Shown: positions 32,101 to 39,483 of the stretch, piece by piece
How the letters are laid out: the number at the start of each line of letters is the position of its first letter
How positions within the stretch are numbered: the stretch's first letter is position 1
Assembly: GCA_004292955.1 (NCBI GenBank)
Contig: RDXX01000051.1
Coordinates: forward strand, 1 to 42,215
Length of the DNA stretch: 42,215 nucleotides
DNA from: Oscillatoriales cyanobacterium
GTDB taxonomy: Bacteria > Cyanobacteriota > Cyanobacteriia > Cyanobacteriales > Microcoleaceae
Reading direction: 5' to 3'
Program-made: the position numbers and the translations under genes
The notes under the pieces: generated by a model
Told to the model about the DNA's origin: nothing
Database searches by the model: none
The model's input: only the letters and a program-made list of their open reading frames with translations

Positions 32101-32340
32101 GTATTCGGCTGCGTGGCCGCTGTGGCCGAAAGCGCAGCTCCAAAATATGGCTGCTGTGACTGTGGCGAAGATGTCGAACCCGAATTGACGGTTTCGCCAC
32201 AAACCTAAGCTGATTAGCGAGGCGATCGCAAAGTAACAGAAACAAATAATACAATTGGCAATCCCAGCTACCAGCGAAATAGAAAAGTCAGGTAATGTCA
32301 GGGTGAATGTCGTGGCGATCGAACTATAGATAAAATTCAT
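26149..32340 (-). CDS. Giant methyl-accepting receptor: ethylene-receptor-like TM domain, 12 PAS domains, MCP
   Basis: A 2063-residue receptor. Residues 20-120 form three TM helices with the ETR1-like pattern: Tyr36, Cys69 and His73 (SCAFGH) have the same spacing as ETR1 Tyr32, Cys65 and His69, the copper site. The position of ETR1 Asp25 is Asn29. About 12 PAS domains follow, ending near residues 255, 420, 565, 690, 806, 932, 1062, 1190, 1318, 1431, 1578 and 1713, each closing with a D(I/L/V)TxRK-like motif. A HAMP-like segment (about 1740-1795, GDLTVRAEVTNDVLG) leads to the MCP signalling hairpin with AGEQGLGFAVVAEEVRKLAERS. PAS domains may bind heme, flavin or small ligands; cofactors cannot be read here. 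Its neighbours are cheW, a CheY-like gene and cheA, so it feeds a pilus- or phototaxis-type pathway. Normal MCPs have about 550 residues. Confidence 0.92.
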   Translation of the reverse strand: MNFIYSSIATTFTLTLPDFSISLVAGIANCIICFCYFAIASLISLGLWRNRQFGFDIFATVTAAIFWSCAFGHSGHAAEYLGLPHSHVAQTVSDWITVIPAIAFLSLSNRYQFLVGSTQILTSKKATEQALSETTQRFQAIFDQAFQLIALLNPDGTLIEANQTALELGDLEPSEVLGLKFWHTPWWASSPTNQQRLKTNIKQVSAGKFVREEYEITGANNQVTVIDISFKPLLNETGEVFQILAEGRDITARKQTEAKLQQLTAELEQRVNDRTEQIQQTNALLQQEVRDRTAVQEQLKASEQFLNNIINTIPDPIYVKDEQHRWLALNDAFCQYIGRSRSELIGKAYRDFLPKEQADIYEEKNQLVFWANTSSETQETITEPDGNTRFLSVKKSTFVDAGGSKVLVCAIREITNRVRMEEQLRETLAEAESSQNLLRTVIDATPDLIFVKDRNFRYSLVNAGFAAAFGKTQAEMLGKDDLELNVPTEQIFGNFHTQTDPQRQVKGWRADDTAVLNGQEVHNPNDIASLADGKVHIFDTQKSPLKDAEGKILGVLGFSRDITQRRESEQELLRLKAILETTTDWVGMADSQQRSIYLNRAAREMLRVGKDSDLAGISISDVTSPKSMDTLMEVGIPAACRDGVWSGETIWQTLDGEEIPVSQVIIAHKSQSGEVEFMSTIARNITERKRTEQALQQNLQMLDLASDALIVRDIDGTINYWNQGAQRMYGFTKQEALGQLTHTLFHTMFPQPLEIISAQLAERDYWEGELIHTTKYHTKITVFSRWNLQRDEQGKPKAILETNNDITGRKQSEIENQRLRSIVESSSDFIGMATMEGEPFYLNSAGIKLVGLNSPEELKTKNTGEFFFPEDLQQFTAEIMPCVMETGSWRGEFRLKHFRTGDRIPVDYSVFTVKHPETGEPMGLATVTRDISDRKRAEEMLRDRERLFRAIFDQSLQFMGLLEPDGTVLEINQTALLAAEVGIEEVVGKPFWETPWWQISPEVKQQVREAVAKAAAGEVVRYEAEVLLTGGFLATLDFSLKPIKDESDKVVLLIPEGRDLSDRKALERELSLRQARFDAFFAAAPAGMFITDDQLRFMQFNEKLAELGGQPASAYIGKTLWEAEPEMAPVLGPLYQQVLSTNEPILNIELSHATTAQPDVVRDWLSSYFPLPGEDGKPIGIGAFVLEVTDRKALERELVLRQSRFDAFFAAAPASMFIFDEQLRFVQVNESLAETTGVSVAEHLGKTVREVIPEMVDTLQPILQGVLANNQPLLNIEVAGTTVNQPGVIRDWLASYFPLAGEDGKPIGVGGVAIEITDRKKAEAERDRFFTLSLDLLCIADFEGKFKRLNPAWAKTLGYTVEELQNQSFIDFVHAEDVEKTLAETAKVAGGAETISFENRYRCKDGSYKWLSWKSRPLIEEKIMYAVARDITESKQTISQLQETTAQLARSEEEFRGQSNLLQLLINSISDGVVAADANGNFVLFNPAATNMFGSGSTDALPNEWAAKYGVFLPDTVTPYPTADIPLVRTLRGESVDDVDIFTRHAAQPEGLWVKINGRPLKDETGAIKGGVVVCRNVTQEKASQQQMQQLAEAQERLLQELKTRQNALDEAAIVSETDLKGIITYVNERFTQISGFSMGELLHRDHRIVNSGYHPKAFFSEMWLTISRGLVWKGEIKNRRKDGSFYWVDSTIAPIFDTSGTIVKYIAIRFDITERKEAEEGLEKFAAERKAEADSMTQQVLKLLGEIKGAAQGDLTVRAEVTNDVLGAVADSFNFLIGSLRKVVTGIQTLAEQVTSATGESINNTSELTQQAEVQAEKISAIMREIERIVNSIRDVRDVSVRAETVAQQSSHTAEVGGMAVDRAVEGINELRLTIASTSKMMKRLGESSQQIGKIVTSISQLASQTNLLALNATIEAARAGEQGLGFAVVAEEVRKLAERSAGATEEISEIVGTIQEEISRVMKAMESGTLEVVEGTKLASEAKTHLNAIIEVSREMNALVQNITRASAKQTVSAEEISNSMQQVNEIANTTAQKGSDVKASLDDLSGSVSKLQKSVANFRS

Positions 32341-32409
32341 GATAAAATTAAGAATTGGTAAATTAAAGGCGATCGATTTTAGATTTTAGATTTTAGATTG
32401 ACTCCATAT

Positions 32410-32541
32410 TCTTCCTTTGTCAATTGTCAACTGCCTAAAAACCTCACTGTCAACTGTCAACTGTCAACTGTCAACTGCCAACTGCCAACTGTCAACTGTC
32501 AACTGCCAACTGTCAACTGTCAACTGTCAACTGTCAACTGT
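32410..32541. repeat. CAACTGT heptamer array (minus-strand TTGACAG)
   Basis: About 15 units of CTGTCAA/CTGCCAA with a 7-bp period, between the receptor start and the stop of cheW. In transcription direction the units read TTGACAG/TTGGCAG. The array ends 4 bp before the cheW stop codon. Confidence 0.9.
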
Positions 32542-32545
32542 TTAA

Positions 32546-33046
32546 TTACCAGCGTTCGGAATGGGCGATCGCCTCGACATCCACTATCATTAGCAAGCGT
32601 CCTTCGGAATTGTACAAACCTTTTAAGAAGGGAGCCAAGTCGGGACTGACATCTACTGCTGAGACAGTGCGATCGGGATTTAGAGACAAAACTCCTTCGA
32701 CACGGGAGACAGCCAAGCCCATCCGCATTTTCGACAATCTCACATCTCGCGGATCGGGCGCTTCCACCACTAAGATGCGGCTGCTTGGGTGGTGGGTGTC
32801 AACCGGATCGAGCCCAGCAAACCGTCCGAAGTCTGCTGCTGCTAGGATTTCGCCCCGCAAGTTGGTTAATCCCAACAAAAATGGCAGGGTGTTAGGAACC
32901 GGGGAAATCGGTTGTTCGTTGAGGGAAAGAACTTCCCGCACTGCTTCTAACTCTACGCCAAAGAGACTGCCTCCTTGACCGAAAAGGAGAAATTGCTTTG
33001 TTCCAGTTGTCTGATTCCCCGCCGCCTGGGTAGCAGTTGTTTTCAT
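32546..33046 (-). CDS. cheW: CheW chemotaxis adaptor
   Basis: A 166-residue single-domain CheW protein: FLLFGQGGSLFGVELEAVREVLSL, then FLLGLTNLRGEILAAADFGRFAGL with the conserved N-L-R-G-E-I motif, and the C-terminal LLMIVDVEAIA. A short Thr/Gln-rich N-terminus precedes the domain. CheW bridges the MCP and the CheA kinase at the membrane. It lies directly upstream of the giant receptor gene, separated by the heptamer array. This is the PixI/HmpC-like position in cyanobacterial taxis operons. Confidence 0.9.
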   Translation of the reverse strand: MKTTATQAAGNQTTGTKQFLLFGQGGSLFGVELEAVREVLSLNEQPISPVPNTLPFLLGLTNLRGEILAAADFGRFAGLDPVDTHHPSSRILVVEAPDPRDVRLSKMRMGLAVSRVEGVLSLNPDRTVSAVDVSPDLAPFLKGLYNSEGRLLMIVDVEAIAHSERW

Positions 33047-33476
33047 TCCTGATTTTTTGTTTCTAGTGTATCTTACAAATGAGGAATTTGCTTTGCTAGG
33101 AAAGCCGATCGCTCCGAGAGTTTATCTGGATCGGTTTTACAGGATCAAATGGTTAAATAAATAGCGGGCTGGGCAACTGGAATGATTTCTCTAATATATC
33201 TACCACTTTTAAGGAATTTAGAAACCATGTTTGTTGAAAAAAAAACTGGGTTTCTCGCTATGATATTTGGTGAATGCTACTGAACACTTGATATAGCACA
33301 AAAGAGTGTGAGTGAGGTCAAGCGCGATTACCAATTACCTATTGCCAATTACCTCACTATTAGGAGAACGGCTATATTAGACCTCTTGCAAAAAAAATAT
33401 ATGTTATCCTTAAAAGTTTGCTCAAGTTTAGGTCAAACTTTGAATTATGGGGTTGATTGGCATCTCCTTAAACTGT
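33047..33476. other. 430-bp intergenic stretch between regulator and cheW
   Basis: No gene or strong hairpin is seen. It contains short direct repeats (CCAATTACC near 33330-33355), an AACTGGGTTTCTCGC fragment akin to the terminator at 20125, and AT-rich tracts. A promoter for cheW is expected here, but no clear box stands out. Confidence 0.55.
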
Positions 33477-33842
33477 TTAAGCCCAAAGCAGTCGCTGCAC
33501 GATGTTGACGAGTTGCTGAGGCTCAAATGGTTTGCTGACGTAAGCATCGGCGCCTAAATCGGTTCCCCAAGCTTTATCGATATCGGTGTTTTTATGAGTA
33601 CAAAATACTACTGGCAAGTGTGCAGTGGCGCGATCGCCCCGCAATTCTCTGATCACTTCAAATCCGTTCATTCGTGGCATCACTACGTCTAACACCACGA
33701 GATCCGGCGGCACTTCTCGGATCAGCGCGATCGCTTCTTCGCCGTCACCAGCCCGGATCACCTGCATTCCGGCATCTTGAAGAATGCGACAGATGATTTC
33801 CAGTTCGCTGGGAACATCGTCCACTACTAAAATTTTTGACAT
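33477..33842 (-). CDS. CheY-like single-domain response regulator
   Basis: A 121-residue receiver domain without output domain. It has the acidic pair Asp8-Asp9 (ILVVDDVPSE), phospho-acceptor Asp52 (LVVLDVVMPRMNGF), Thr in VVFCTHKNTD and Lys in AYVSKPF. In cyanobacterial taxis clusters such proteins (PixH/PilH/HmpB type) relay or buffer the CheA signal to the type IV pilus machinery. It is the first gene in transcription direction of the minus-strand taxis cluster, followed by cheW, the receptor and the CheA hybrid. A PatA-type regulator (PixG/HmpA), often first in such operons, is not present in the window. Confidence 0.92.
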   Translation of the reverse strand: MSKILVVDDVPSELEIICRILQDAGMQVIRAGDGEEAIALIREVPPDLVVLDVVMPRMNGFEVIRELRGDRATAHLPVVFCTHKNTDIDKAWGTDLGADAYVSKPFEPQQLVNIVQRLLWA

Positions 33843-34388
33843 AATTTCACACTTCCTTACTATTGTTCACGGCGGATAATCTCGCTCCAGAAGCTGCTGG
33901 GGTGATGGCTTTCGCCCCGCTTCACTACGGTTATTTGATTGCGCCATTTTGCAAACAAATCAATGCACTTCTAAATACAATATAGCCGGTTACATAGCCT
34001 CAGCGAAGAAGGAAGAAGGAAGAAGGAAGAGGGAAGAAGGAAGAGGGAAGAAGGAAGAGGGAAGAAGGAAGAGGGAAGAAGGAAGAGGGAAGAGGGAAGA
34101 AGGAACAAGAAAGAGGGAAGAATAAGCCAGAATAAGCCAGAATAAGCCAGAAAGAAGAAGTCCGATGAAGTCGGAAGAGAAAAAAAGCTATCCCTGCCTC
34201 CGTGACTTCCGTGTCGCGAATCAAGGGAATTGGGAATTCCCAATTCCCACTTAAGAATGAGAATTAAATAACTTACACAAGTTTGTGGGGTGGGCGGGAG
34301 AGCCCGTCCAAAAAGGGCGGGCTCTCCCGCCCACCCCACAATAACAATTAAAATTGTAAGTTATTTAATTTGCGATCCTTAGCCGCAT
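33843..34388. other. 546-bp intergenic stretch with purine microsatellite and a MITE-like element
   Basis: About 34007-34125 is a purine-only repeat of GAAGGAAGAGG type, followed by three AATAAGCCAG units (34122-34151). 34262-34370 is a separate inverted-repeat element. No gene is seen; frames across the microsatellite encode only Phe/Leu/Pro/Ser repeats. Confidence 0.7.
34262..34370. mobile_element. 109-bp element with 16-bp perfect inverted termini
   Basis: AATTAAATAACTTACA (34262-34277) and TGTAAGTTATTTAATT (34355-34370) are perfect inverted repeats. The core is a strong hairpin of TGTGGGGTGGGCGGGAGAGC type (about 34284-34340). It lies 18 bp beyond the stop of the debranching-enzyme gene and may also end its transcript. 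It has no coding capacity. Confidence 0.65.
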
Positions 34389-36767
34389 TTAAGCTTCGAT
34401 AATTACTCGCAAATTGCCGCGTTTTTTCATCACCCGACAAGCGGTTGAGGAACCAGATCTCTCAAATTCCAAATCTAGCAAAGTTGAGCCTATCCTTAAG
34501 TTGTTTAGCGACAACTTATTAATCGATTCTGGTAAGGCTGGATCGATAATTCGCAGTTGGTTGTTAGGGGCATCGGGAACTAAATTTAACATCATTTGCA
34601 ACAGTTGAAAAATGCTGCCAGTTGCCCAAGCTTGGGGCGAGCAAGCTACAGGATACTGCACGGGGCGATCGCTCTGGCTGTTGCGCTCGTAGCCGCAAAA
34701 AAGTTCGGGGGGACGCTCGTAGGGTTGCAGCAAAGTCATGTCAAATAAGCCTTGAGCTACTTCTAGGGCTTGTTCGACTCGGCCGAGCGATCGCAATCCC
34801 ATAGCTGTCAAAGCGTTGTCGTGCGGCCAGACTGAGCCTGTGTGGTAGCCTATGGGATTGTAGGCGGGAGATAAGGAGGATAGGGTGCGAATTCCCCAAC
34901 CGCTAAACATATCTGGGGCTTGCAATCTTTCAGCTACGCTGCGAGCTTTTTCTCGCGACAAAATGCCGAGGTGCAAACAGTGTCCCGGATTTGATGAAAT
35001 GCTGTCTACAGGTTTGCCTTGGCCGTCTAATGCTAGGGCGCAATAATCTAAATCTTCGATCCAAAAATCGCGGTTGAATCGGGTTTTTAGGTCTTTTGCT
35101 TCTTCTAGCCAGCGATCGCACAAATCGATGCGTTTCTTGATGCGGGCAATCTCTGCCAGCCTGGTTTTGGCAGCGTAAACGTAGGCTTGGACTTCGCAAA
35201 GGGCGATCGCTCCTTCTGCAATGACGCCCGATCGGTTGACGATGCAATCTCCCGAGTCTTTCCAGCCTTGATTTGCTAAGCCGCGCTGGGATTTTTTGTA
35301 ATAGCTGAGGTAGCCTGTGGCGGCACATTTGCGATCGATCCATTCCATCGCTGCCAAAGCATTTGGCCACAAAAGATCTAAAGTTTGGCTGTCGTATGTC
35401 CAGGCGTAATATTCAGCGTAAAGCATCAACCACAAAGGCGTAGCATCGACTGTTCCGTAATAGGGAGTGTGGGGAATTTCGTTGCAGCGAGCCATTTCTC
35501 CCATGCGAATTTCATGCAGTATTTTGCCCGGTTCTTCGTCGCGCCAATCGTCGTCGGTTTTGCCTTGATAGTGAGCTAAGGTTGTCAGAGTTTGTCTGGC
35601 TAAACTTGGATCGAGAATTAAGATTTGAGCAGCGGCGATGATGGAGTCGCGCCCGAATAATGTCGAGAACCAGGGAACTCCGGCTGAAATTGCTTTGCCT
35701 TTGCCAAAGGTTTGTCGTAGGGAATAAATGTCTTGTTCGGCGCGTTTTAGGAGTCGATTAAAGGTGTTTTTATCTGACTTAATTCTGGTAATTTCGGTCA
35801 GCCATTCTCGCTCTTCTAAAAGTTCCGCTGCTTTGGCTTGAACTAGGTTTACGGGAGTGGTAACTTGGGAGATCGATTTGCCGTCGATCAGCATTTTGAG
35901 CCGATATCCCAATTTGATTGCTTCGTGGGATTTTAGGGAGATGCGCCATACTGCTGTATTCCCCTGAAACAGTGATGGTGGCTGGTTGTAAAACTCGATC
36001 CGAGATTCCATTACTAAGCCGTCTAAACCTTGGTAGGCAAGGGTTAAATCTTGTTGAAGATCGCAGAAAGGATATGGGGCGATCGCTCGATCGCCGATCG
36101 AGTTTTTTGCTGATTCTTGAATTGGCACATTTGGGTTTTCTACTGCCGGATTTTCACCGTGGCTATTGCCGTTTGCAGCGTCAGGAAAAGCTGCTTTGTC
36201 TGCAAATTCGCTGGGGGATGCTCCGTCGGTTTTTTGGGGCATCAGGCGCAGGAGTTTCCCGCGCTGGGAGCGGCCGTAACCCCGGACTTCAAATAAGTCT
36301 AAGAAATCTGAGCTGAAGCTGAGACTTATTTCAAAGCTGACTGGTTTTGTGGTGAAGTTGGTGATTTCTATTTCTTCAAATAAACCGCCGTTGAGCACCA
36401 TTTCTCGCCTGATGCCGATGGTTTCTGCCTGGATGCGATCGTCAATGCGGGGATTTGAGCACAAAACTGTTTGCAGGTAGCCTTTTTCGGCGTTGCTGCT
36501 GAGCAAAATTGGCGATCGCCCTTCTATTTGCAATTCTAGGCGGCTGAGGAAGCGCGTGTCGTGGCAAAACAACCCAAAGCTAGACACGTTGTCGTCTTCT
36601 AAGCAGCCTGAGATGTTGCCGAGGGTGTCAGTAATCAGGAATAAATCATCGTCTTTGAGGGTGAGTGTTGGTTGAGGTCGATCGGCGATCGCGCAAGGCC
36701 ACTCGGTTACGGGTAACTCCGCAGCAGCGACAAATGTTTTTCCTTCTATTTCATAGGTATCGGTCAT
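34389..36767 (-). CDS. Amylo-alpha-1,6-glucosidase (glycogen debranching enzyme family)
   Basis: A protein of about 792 residues. The N-terminal beta-sandwich (about 40-330; LFLITDTLGNISG, SSFGLFCHDTRFLSRLEL) is the GDE_N-type domain. The C-terminal (alpha/alpha)6 barrel has WFSTLFGRDSIIAAAQ, GTVDATPLWLMLYAEYY, GWKDSGDCIVNRSG and YHTGSVWPHDNALTAMGL, with acidic residues in the positions typical of amylo-1,6-glucosidases. The enzyme should trim alpha-1,6 branches of glycogen-like polymers in the cytoplasm, but relatives also act on other glycosides. A low-complexity insert lies near residues 195-235. The first ATG is 36767; a TTG at 36797 is also in frame. A GT4 gene lies upstream on the same strand. 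Confidence 0.88.
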   Translation of the reverse strand: MTDTYEIEGKTFVAAAELPVTEWPCAIADRPQPTLTLKDDDLFLITDTLGNISGCLEDDNVSSFGLFCHDTRFLSRLELQIEGRSPILLSSNAEKGYLQTVLCSNPRIDDRIQAETIGIRREMVLNGGLFEEIEITNFTTKPVSFEISLSFSSDFLDLFEVRGYGRSQRGKLLRLMPQKTDGASPSEFADKAAFPDAANGNSHGENPAVENPNVPIQESAKNSIGDRAIAPYPFCDLQQDLTLAYQGLDGLVMESRIEFYNQPPSLFQGNTAVWRISLKSHEAIKLGYRLKMLIDGKSISQVTTPVNLVQAKAAELLEEREWLTEITRIKSDKNTFNRLLKRAEQDIYSLRQTFGKGKAISAGVPWFSTLFGRDSIIAAAQILILDPSLARQTLTTLAHYQGKTDDDWRDEEPGKILHEIRMGEMARCNEIPHTPYYGTVDATPLWLMLYAEYYAWTYDSQTLDLLWPNALAAMEWIDRKCAATGYLSYYKKSQRGLANQGWKDSGDCIVNRSGVIAEGAIALCEVQAYVYAAKTRLAEIARIKKRIDLCDRWLEEAKDLKTRFNRDFWIEDLDYCALALDGQGKPVDSISSNPGHCLHLGILSREKARSVAERLQAPDMFSGWGIRTLSSLSPAYNPIGYHTGSVWPHDNALTAMGLRSLGRVEQALEVAQGLFDMTLLQPYERPPELFCGYERNSQSDRPVQYPVACSPQAWATGSIFQLLQMMLNLVPDAPNNQLRIIDPALPESINKLSLNNLRIGSTLLDLEFERSGSSTACRVMKKRGNLRVIIEA

Positions 36768-37050
36768 TTTTACAAAAAGTGGATTCCCAGCTTTCAAAAG
36801 TTTAATTTTCTTGAGCTTTTGACTCTTGACTTTTTGGCATTAAATTTTGACACGAAGCACCCTGATGTAATGCTTCACTATTGGGATCATACCATTTTTT
36901 TTCAACTGATGCCAGCAAATAGTTGACTTCCTAAAATGAATTTAATTTTTATTAAATCCAGACTAAAAAGTGAAGTGCTCGGTAAAAAATCAGCATGATA
37001 TCGACCAACTAATACAGCAGTTTTTAATAGACTTATTGCAAAAATAGCTA

Positions 37051-37156
37051 GGACGGGCTAGAAGCCCATCCCACATTTTTTTCTTGTGGGATGGGCTTCT
37101 AGCCCGTCCCCAAAATAGCTAGGACGGGCTAGAAGCCCAGGGCTTCTAGCCCGTCC
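37051..37156. repeat. Dispersed palindromic element, copies 2 and 3
   Basis: Copy 2 (37051-37109) has GGACGGGCTAGAAGCCC and its complement around a T-rich loop, like 2559-2621. Copy 3 (37122-37156) is the same stem with almost no loop. They are separated by CAAAATAGCTA, which also precedes copy 2 (AAAATAGCTA), so the pair arose by tandem duplication. Confidence 0.85.
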
Positions 37157-37322
37157 CAAAAAATTAATTAAAAAAACTTTTGTAATATTATCTAATCTTC
37201 TGAAATACATTAGGGACATGGCAATGCCGTGTCCTTCTTCCTCTTGCTGCTGAGAATCTTCTACTGAAAGTTCGAGCCTGTTTTACGACAACTAAAATGA
37301 CAATTAATTAAACTCAGGTAAA

Positions 37323-37352
37323 AACCGGGTGTTTCCATAAAATAACCCGGTT
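37323..37352 (-). terminator. Hairpin downstream of the GT4 gene
   Basis: AACCGGGT (37323-37330) pairs with ACCCGGTT (37345-37352), 14-nt loop, about 67 bp after the GT4 stop. It belongs to the AACCGGGT-type hairpins seen at 20125-20191. Confidence 0.5.
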
Positions 37353-37418
37353 GATTGAATGTAGTAAGTAAATTTTGGATAACTAAACCCGCCTTGCGTT
37401 TAATTTGTCCTCGCCCAG

Positions 37419-38504
37419 CTATCTGCCGTGCAGTTCTAATTCTGTCAAATGATGCGCGTGACCGTTTTGAGAAAATCGCTCTTTTAAAATTTGTCGGTAA
37501 ACTGCTTCATAGCCATCGACCATTGTTTTAACGCTGAAGCGATCGATCGCGTGTTGGCGACAAGCGCTGCGATCGAGTTCTCGGGCCGGCTCGATGGCGG
37601 CGATACATTCTGCCACGCTTTCGCACAGAAAACCCGTTTTTTCGTGAACAATAACTTCGGAAGTCGAGCCTAATTTCATGGCAATTACGGGCGTTCCCGT
37701 TACCATGGACTCAATCATGACTAACCCGAAAGGTTCGCGCCAAGTAATCGGAAATAATGTGGCGACTGCACCGCCCATCAGCACGCTTTTTTGGGCGTGG
37801 TTGGCTTCGCCTAAATATTCTATTTGCCTGCCGTCAATGTGCGGCTTGATTTCTTGCTCGAAATATTCGCGATCGACAACATCAACTTTTCCAGCCATCT
37901 TTAAATGCCAGCCGGAGGCCTTAGCAATTTCTATGGCTAAATGAGCCCCTTTTTCTGGTGAAATTCGACCTAGAAAAGCTAAATAAGCAGGATTGTCCGG
38001 CTGCTGGTAAAATTCGTAGGTGGTCGGATCGATGCCGTTATAAACTGTGGCGACGCAGTTGAGATTTAATCTATCTTCCCGCTGAGAGTTAGAAATACTT
38101 AGATAGGGCTGAGTGCGGGCCAAGCTAAACATCTTCTCGTTGTCTGGGGTAAAAATGCCGTGGAGGGTGTGAACTGTGGGCGTTTTTACTAAGTGCGAGT
38201 AAGACAAAGCTGTGCAGCCTACGTGGGAATGAATGATATCAAATTCTCCGGCTTTTCCATATACTTTGCTCAGTTGCATCATATCGTAAATGCCGTATTC
38301 TTTAACGGTGGGATCGAGACGCAGCGCTCTGGGGTGAACTGATTCTAAAGTAGCAGAAGTAATTGAATCGCCGGAGGCAAATAAGGTGACTTCATGTCCC
38401 CTTCTGACTAATTCTTCGGTCAAGAGGCTGACCACCAGTTCAATTCCTCCGTAAGCTGGGGGCGGAACTCGCTCGAACAGGGGGGCAATTTGGGCAATTC
38501 TCAT
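37419..38504 (-). CDS. Glycosyltransferase family 4 protein
   Basis: A protein of about 361 residues with the GT-B fold of family GT4. The N-terminal acceptor domain shows MRIAQIAPLFERVPPPAYGG, the glycine-rich loop near the substrate site, and FDIIHSHVG. The C-terminal donor domain contains YLAFLGRISPEKGAHLAIEI and the E-x7-E motif region REPFGLVMIESMVTGTPVIA. Donor and acceptor are unknown; typical roles are exopolysaccharide, glycolipid or sucrose-type synthesis. The ATG at 38504 with AGAAGG upstream is the real start; an upstream in-frame extension of 25 codons has no homologous look. Downstream is the debranching-enzyme gene, which may suggest storage or extracellular glucan metabolism (weak inference). 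Confidence 0.9.
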   Translation of the reverse strand: MRIAQIAPLFERVPPPAYGGIELVVSLLTEELVRRGHEVTLFASGDSITSATLESVHPRALRLDPTVKEYGIYDMMQLSKVYGKAGEFDIIHSHVGCTALSYSHLVKTPTVHTLHGIFTPDNEKMFSLARTQPYLSISNSQREDRLNLNCVATVYNGIDPTTYEFYQQPDNPAYLAFLGRISPEKGAHLAIEIAKASGWHLKMAGKVDVVDREYFEQEIKPHIDGRQIEYLGEANHAQKSVLMGGAVATLFPITWREPFGLVMIESMVTGTPVIAMKLGSTSEVIVHEKTGFLCESVAECIAAIEPARELDRSACRQHAIDRFSVKTMVDGYEAVYRQILKERFSQNGHAHHLTELELHGR

Positions 38505-38673
38505 CACAAACCTTCTAATTTTATTTACTGTAAAATTTCCTACGCGATTGAGGATTGTTACACTAGGTAGTGTTAGCAACTTCTCTTAACTTTTAAGTTA
38601 CTCTCGCGCACAACTAAATTTAATAACAATTTACAAATTTAGTCTATGCTACTTGAGAGGGAGATTGTGATTT

Positions 38674-38812
38674 CAGTTGACAGTTGACAGTTGACAATTG
38701 ACAGTTGAGTGCGACCTCTACCTGGAAGTCCGAGGATGGGAGTAATGAATAGTCTGATTTTAATTTCTCAAGGGCGATCGGGCTTTGGGCTTTAAACCAA
38801 TTCTTTCGGGTA
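38674..38812. repeat. Composite repeat: heptamers plus 100-bp module, copy 2
   Basis: A short TTGACAG array (38674-38708) is followed by GCGACCTCTACCTGGAAGTC ... AATAGTCTGATTT ... AACCAATTCTTTCGGG. The same order of parts is found at 7871-8005. Upstream, 38505-38673 is AT-rich with no gene. Confidence 0.85.
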
Positions 38813-39061
38813 GGGCGATCGCACTTGTGTGCTTCTTTTTTGAGTTCACAGGACTACTGCCGCACGGACAAGCTAGCTTGACTTCTGCCGAAAAAGAGAA
38901 TAAGGCGCAACCCCAGCTAGTTTTCCCGGGCGTACCTTCCCTGAATCTCGAAAATTGTGTAAAATATTACAATTACAGGAATGATGTGCGGGCGAGCCAA
39001 TCAACCGGGTTTTTCAATTATGAGCGATCGCACACTTGCGAGAGATTTATGTACAAAAGTC

Positions 39062-39435
39062 GGTTGAAAGTTGACAGTTGACAGTTGACAGTTGAAAGTT
39101 GACAGTTGACAGTTGAAAGTTGACAGTTGACAGTGACTTCTACATGGAAGGAATATAGTGCAATACCGTTTACTTAAGACAGATCCCCCCTAACCCCCCT
39201 TGAAAAAGGGGAGTAGGGGGTGGGACAAGAATGCTCTCAAAGTCCCCCTTCTTAAGGGGGATTTAGGGGGATCTCCGGCGCATAAATAGTGTTAAGTCAA
39301 CCGTATTGGAATATAGTGCTGTCGCGAACTCGCAAGTTGTAGAATACGCGAGCTCTTGCGTGCTCGCACTATAATAAAAAAATGCTTTTCGCAAAACAGA
39401 GATGCTCCCCTTTAAACCAATTCTTTCTGGTCAAA
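39062..39435. repeat. Composite repeat copy 3, split by nested elements
   Basis: A TTGACAG/TTGAAAG array (39062-39132) is followed by a degenerate start of the 100-bp module (TGACTTCTACATGGAAGG). The end of that module (TTTAAACCAATTCTTTCTGG) appears only at 39410-39430. In between lie a GATCCCCCTAA element (39182-39273) and a degenerate relative of the 18322-18440 element, ending in AGATGCTCCC (39400-39409). Confidence 0.7.
39182..39273. repeat. GATCCCCCTAA...TTAGGGGGATC inverted-repeat element, copy 2
   Basis: Same ends and similar length (92 bp) as the element at 14649-14741, nested inside the composite repeat. Confidence 0.8.
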
Positions 39436-39483
39436 AATTGCATCATGCTAGTGCAGCAACTTTATAGCAAACAAATTATAAAT

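Larger units (their letters stand above)
36768..37418. other. Intergenic stretch between the debranching enzyme and GT4 genes
   Basis: It contains two palindromic GGACGGGC elements (37051-37156), a diverged ACATGGCAATGCCGTGT palindrome near 37214 and a terminator-like hairpin (37323-37352). No coding sequence is seen. The promoter of the debranching-enzyme gene should lie in 36770-37000, which is AT-rich without a clear box. Confidence 0.65.

Noticed and set aside
33971..34339. 122- and 74-residue minus-strand frames rich in Phe/Leu/Pro/Ser
   Set aside because: They come from the purine microsatellite near 34007-34125.
38785..39081. 98-residue open frame on the plus strand
   Set aside because: It starts in the dispersed 100-bp module and ends in a heptamer array, has no ribosome site and no protein-like pattern.
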